Source: Candidatus Aenigmatarchaeota archaeon
GTDB taxonomy: Archaea; Aenigmatarchaeota; Aenigmatarchaeia; QMZP01; JAFGSV01
Length of the DNA stretch: 5,414 nucleotides
Assembly (NCBI GenBank): GCA_020343635.1
Contig: CP070804.1
Span: 468,414 to 473,827 of the forward strand
Direction: 5' to 3'
A program made the translations under genes and the position numbers. How positions within the stretch are numbered: position 1 is the first letter of the stretch; each line of letters opens with the position of its first letter. A model generated the notes under the pieces. That model was not told where the DNA came from. It was given only the letters and a program-made list of their open reading frames with translations, and searched no databases. This document shows, piece after piece, positions 4,343 to 5,414 of this stretch.

Positions 4343-5359
4343 ATGCAAGAGGAAATTCAGCAGCAAGCCGGGAAACTATTGGGAAACGTCGCCGGATACG
4401 TTGGAATGAGGACGATCGAGATGGGCCTGTCGAAAGGACTATTCAAGGAGATCAACAGGCATCCTAACGGCATAAACCTGTCAGATCTGGCAAAGAACAC
4501 CAACCTGGACCCGTTTTACGTCAACGTCTGGGCGAATGCGGCGTATGCTTCCGAAGTGCTGGAATTAAATGGTGGAGGTGCACTCGTTCTTGCCCCTCAT
4601 ATGGATAAGCTGCTCTTAGATGCAGAATTCCCCGGCCATGTCGGGGCCGTTTTTAATGTCATGCAGCACCCTGAGGTCTTTGATACATTTGCGAAGAATT
4701 TTTCATCAGGAAAGCGTACCTGGTGGGATGAAGTCAGTACTGATTTCATCAAAGCCGTTAGCAACACAGGGAGACCGTTCTATAACCGGCTTATTCCAAC
4801 TGCCTTTGCCAAGGTTCCGGGTCTTGAAGAAAGATTAAACAAAGGTGCCAATGTGTTAGAGCTTTGCAGCGGTGCAGGCATCGGTTTAGAGAAACTGACC
4901 AAAACCTATCCAAACAGCACCTTTACAGGCCAGGATGGTGATGATCATTCTCTCAGTGTCGCAAAGAAACGGTTAGAAGAAGCGGGAACATCGTCAAAAG
5001 TTTCTTTGCTTAAGAGCATGATGGAAGACATGGAAATTGAAAATGAATTTGATGTCGCACTGATCAATATCTCTATGCATGAAAGCCGGGATATAGACAA
5101 AGTGACGCAGAATGTCTATAGAGCTCTCAAGAAGGACGGCATCTTCATTATCTCGGATTTTCCCTATCCTGAAAATATGAGTGAGAGTAGAAATGTTCCG
5201 GCTCGTATCATGAGTGGAATTCAGTATTTTGAAGCATTAATCGGCGACCAGCTCTTGCCGACCAAATCCTATGTCGAGCTTCTGAAGAAACACAAATTCA
5301 AAAACGTCGCTTTCACTGATATTTCGCCGGTGCACACCATTACCTGGGGAACAAAGTAA
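4343..5359 (+). CDS. Class I SAM-dependent methyltransferase with N-terminal winged-helix domain
   Basis: The product is 338 residues. Residues about 12-95 form a helical winged-helix-like domain (G-x-F-x-x-I then LSDLAKNTNLDP), the dimerisation module typical of O-methyltransferases and of Rv2258c-like methyltransferases. The catalytic Rossmann domain starts near 168. Motif I is VLELCSGAGIG (171-181), binding the SAM methionine; Asp198 in TGQDGDD is the candidate acidic ribose-binding residue; FDVALINISMHE (236-247) is motif IV; LKKDGIFIISDF (262-273) is the post-motif strand. A C-terminal segment ending in HTITWGTK closes the fold. The methyl acceptor is not deducible: a small molecule is most likely from this architecture, and no natural-product cluster is visible nearby. 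The gene differs from its neighbours in having a leader and SD and looks lower in G+C than the hydrolase gene, which could mean later acquisition or stronger control. It is divergent from the hydrolase gene over 169 bp. Confidence 0.92.
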   Translation: MQEEIQQQAGKLLGNVAGYVGMRTIEMGLSKGLFKEINRHPNGINLSDLAKNTNLDPFYVNVWANAAYASEVLELNGGGALVLAPHMDKLLLDAEFPGHVGAVFNVMQHPEVFDTFAKNFSSGKRTWWDEVSTDFIKAVSNTGRPFYNRLIPTAFAKVPGLEERLNKGANVLELCSGAGIGLEKLTKTYPNSTFTGQDGDDHSLSVAKKRLEEAGTSSKVSLLKSMMEDMEIENEFDVALINISMHESRDIDKVTQNVYRALKKDGIFIISDFPYPENMSESRNVPARIMSGIQYFEALIGDQLLPTKSYVELLKKHKFKNVAFTDISPVHTITWGTK

Positions 5360-5414
5360 CAAGATAATGAATATAATCAATTCCTCACTTCTCAATCAGC
5401 CTTCTTGTCAGAAG

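Noticed and set aside
5385..5414. Possible C-terminus of a minus-strand gene entering from the right edge (LLTRRLIEK-stop, or SDKKAD-stop in another frame)
   Set aside because: Only 9 or 6 codons are visible and two frames are equally plausible, so no gene can be supported.
1..5414. CRISPR array, insertion sequence or attachment site
   Set aside because: No regularly spaced repeats, transposase motifs or terminal inverted repeats were found; the only exact repeats are short and local.

Overview
The window looks archaeal. Most genes are preceded by an A/T-rich TATA box about 24-29 bp upstream of the start codon with no Shine-Dalgarno (SD) sequence, the layout of leaderless archaeal transcripts. 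A few genes instead have longer leaders, with or without an SD. One partial gene looks like an archaeal-type proteasome-fold hydrolase. A euryarchaeal or Thermoplasmata-like source is my best guess, but no marker gene fixes the lineage.

Layout. Positions 1-300 (minus) hold the N-terminal 100 residues of a probable Ntn-hydrolase/proteasome-like protein that runs off the left edge. A divergent A/T-rich region (301-414) separates it from a PEBP/YbhB-family lipoprotein (415-948, plus). Next is a divergent pair of small unrecognised genes (964-1167 minus; 1318-1551 plus), then a six-helix membrane protein (1603-2415 plus). Positions 2479-3270 hold two small proteins that are diverged paralogs of each other, followed by an overlapping two-helix membrane peptide. 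A membrane-anchored alpha/beta hydrolase (3310-4173 minus) converges on that cluster and is divergent from a class I SAM-dependent methyltransferase (4343-5359 plus). The last 55 bp hold no supportable gene.

How the genes work together. There is no obvious single pathway. Nearly every gene has its own promoter, so this is a patchwork of single-gene units rather than one operon. The exception is 2781-3270, where two reading frames overlap by 23 nt. The conserved genes (PEBP, six-helix protein, hydrolase) look richer in G+C than the small orphan genes between them, which fits an accessory zone holding lineage-specific genes. The points most worth following up are the paralogous small-protein pair with its overlapping membrane peptide, the proteasome-like protein that appears to lack the catalytic lysine, and a possible second internal start in the PEBP gene that would make a form without the lipoprotein signal.
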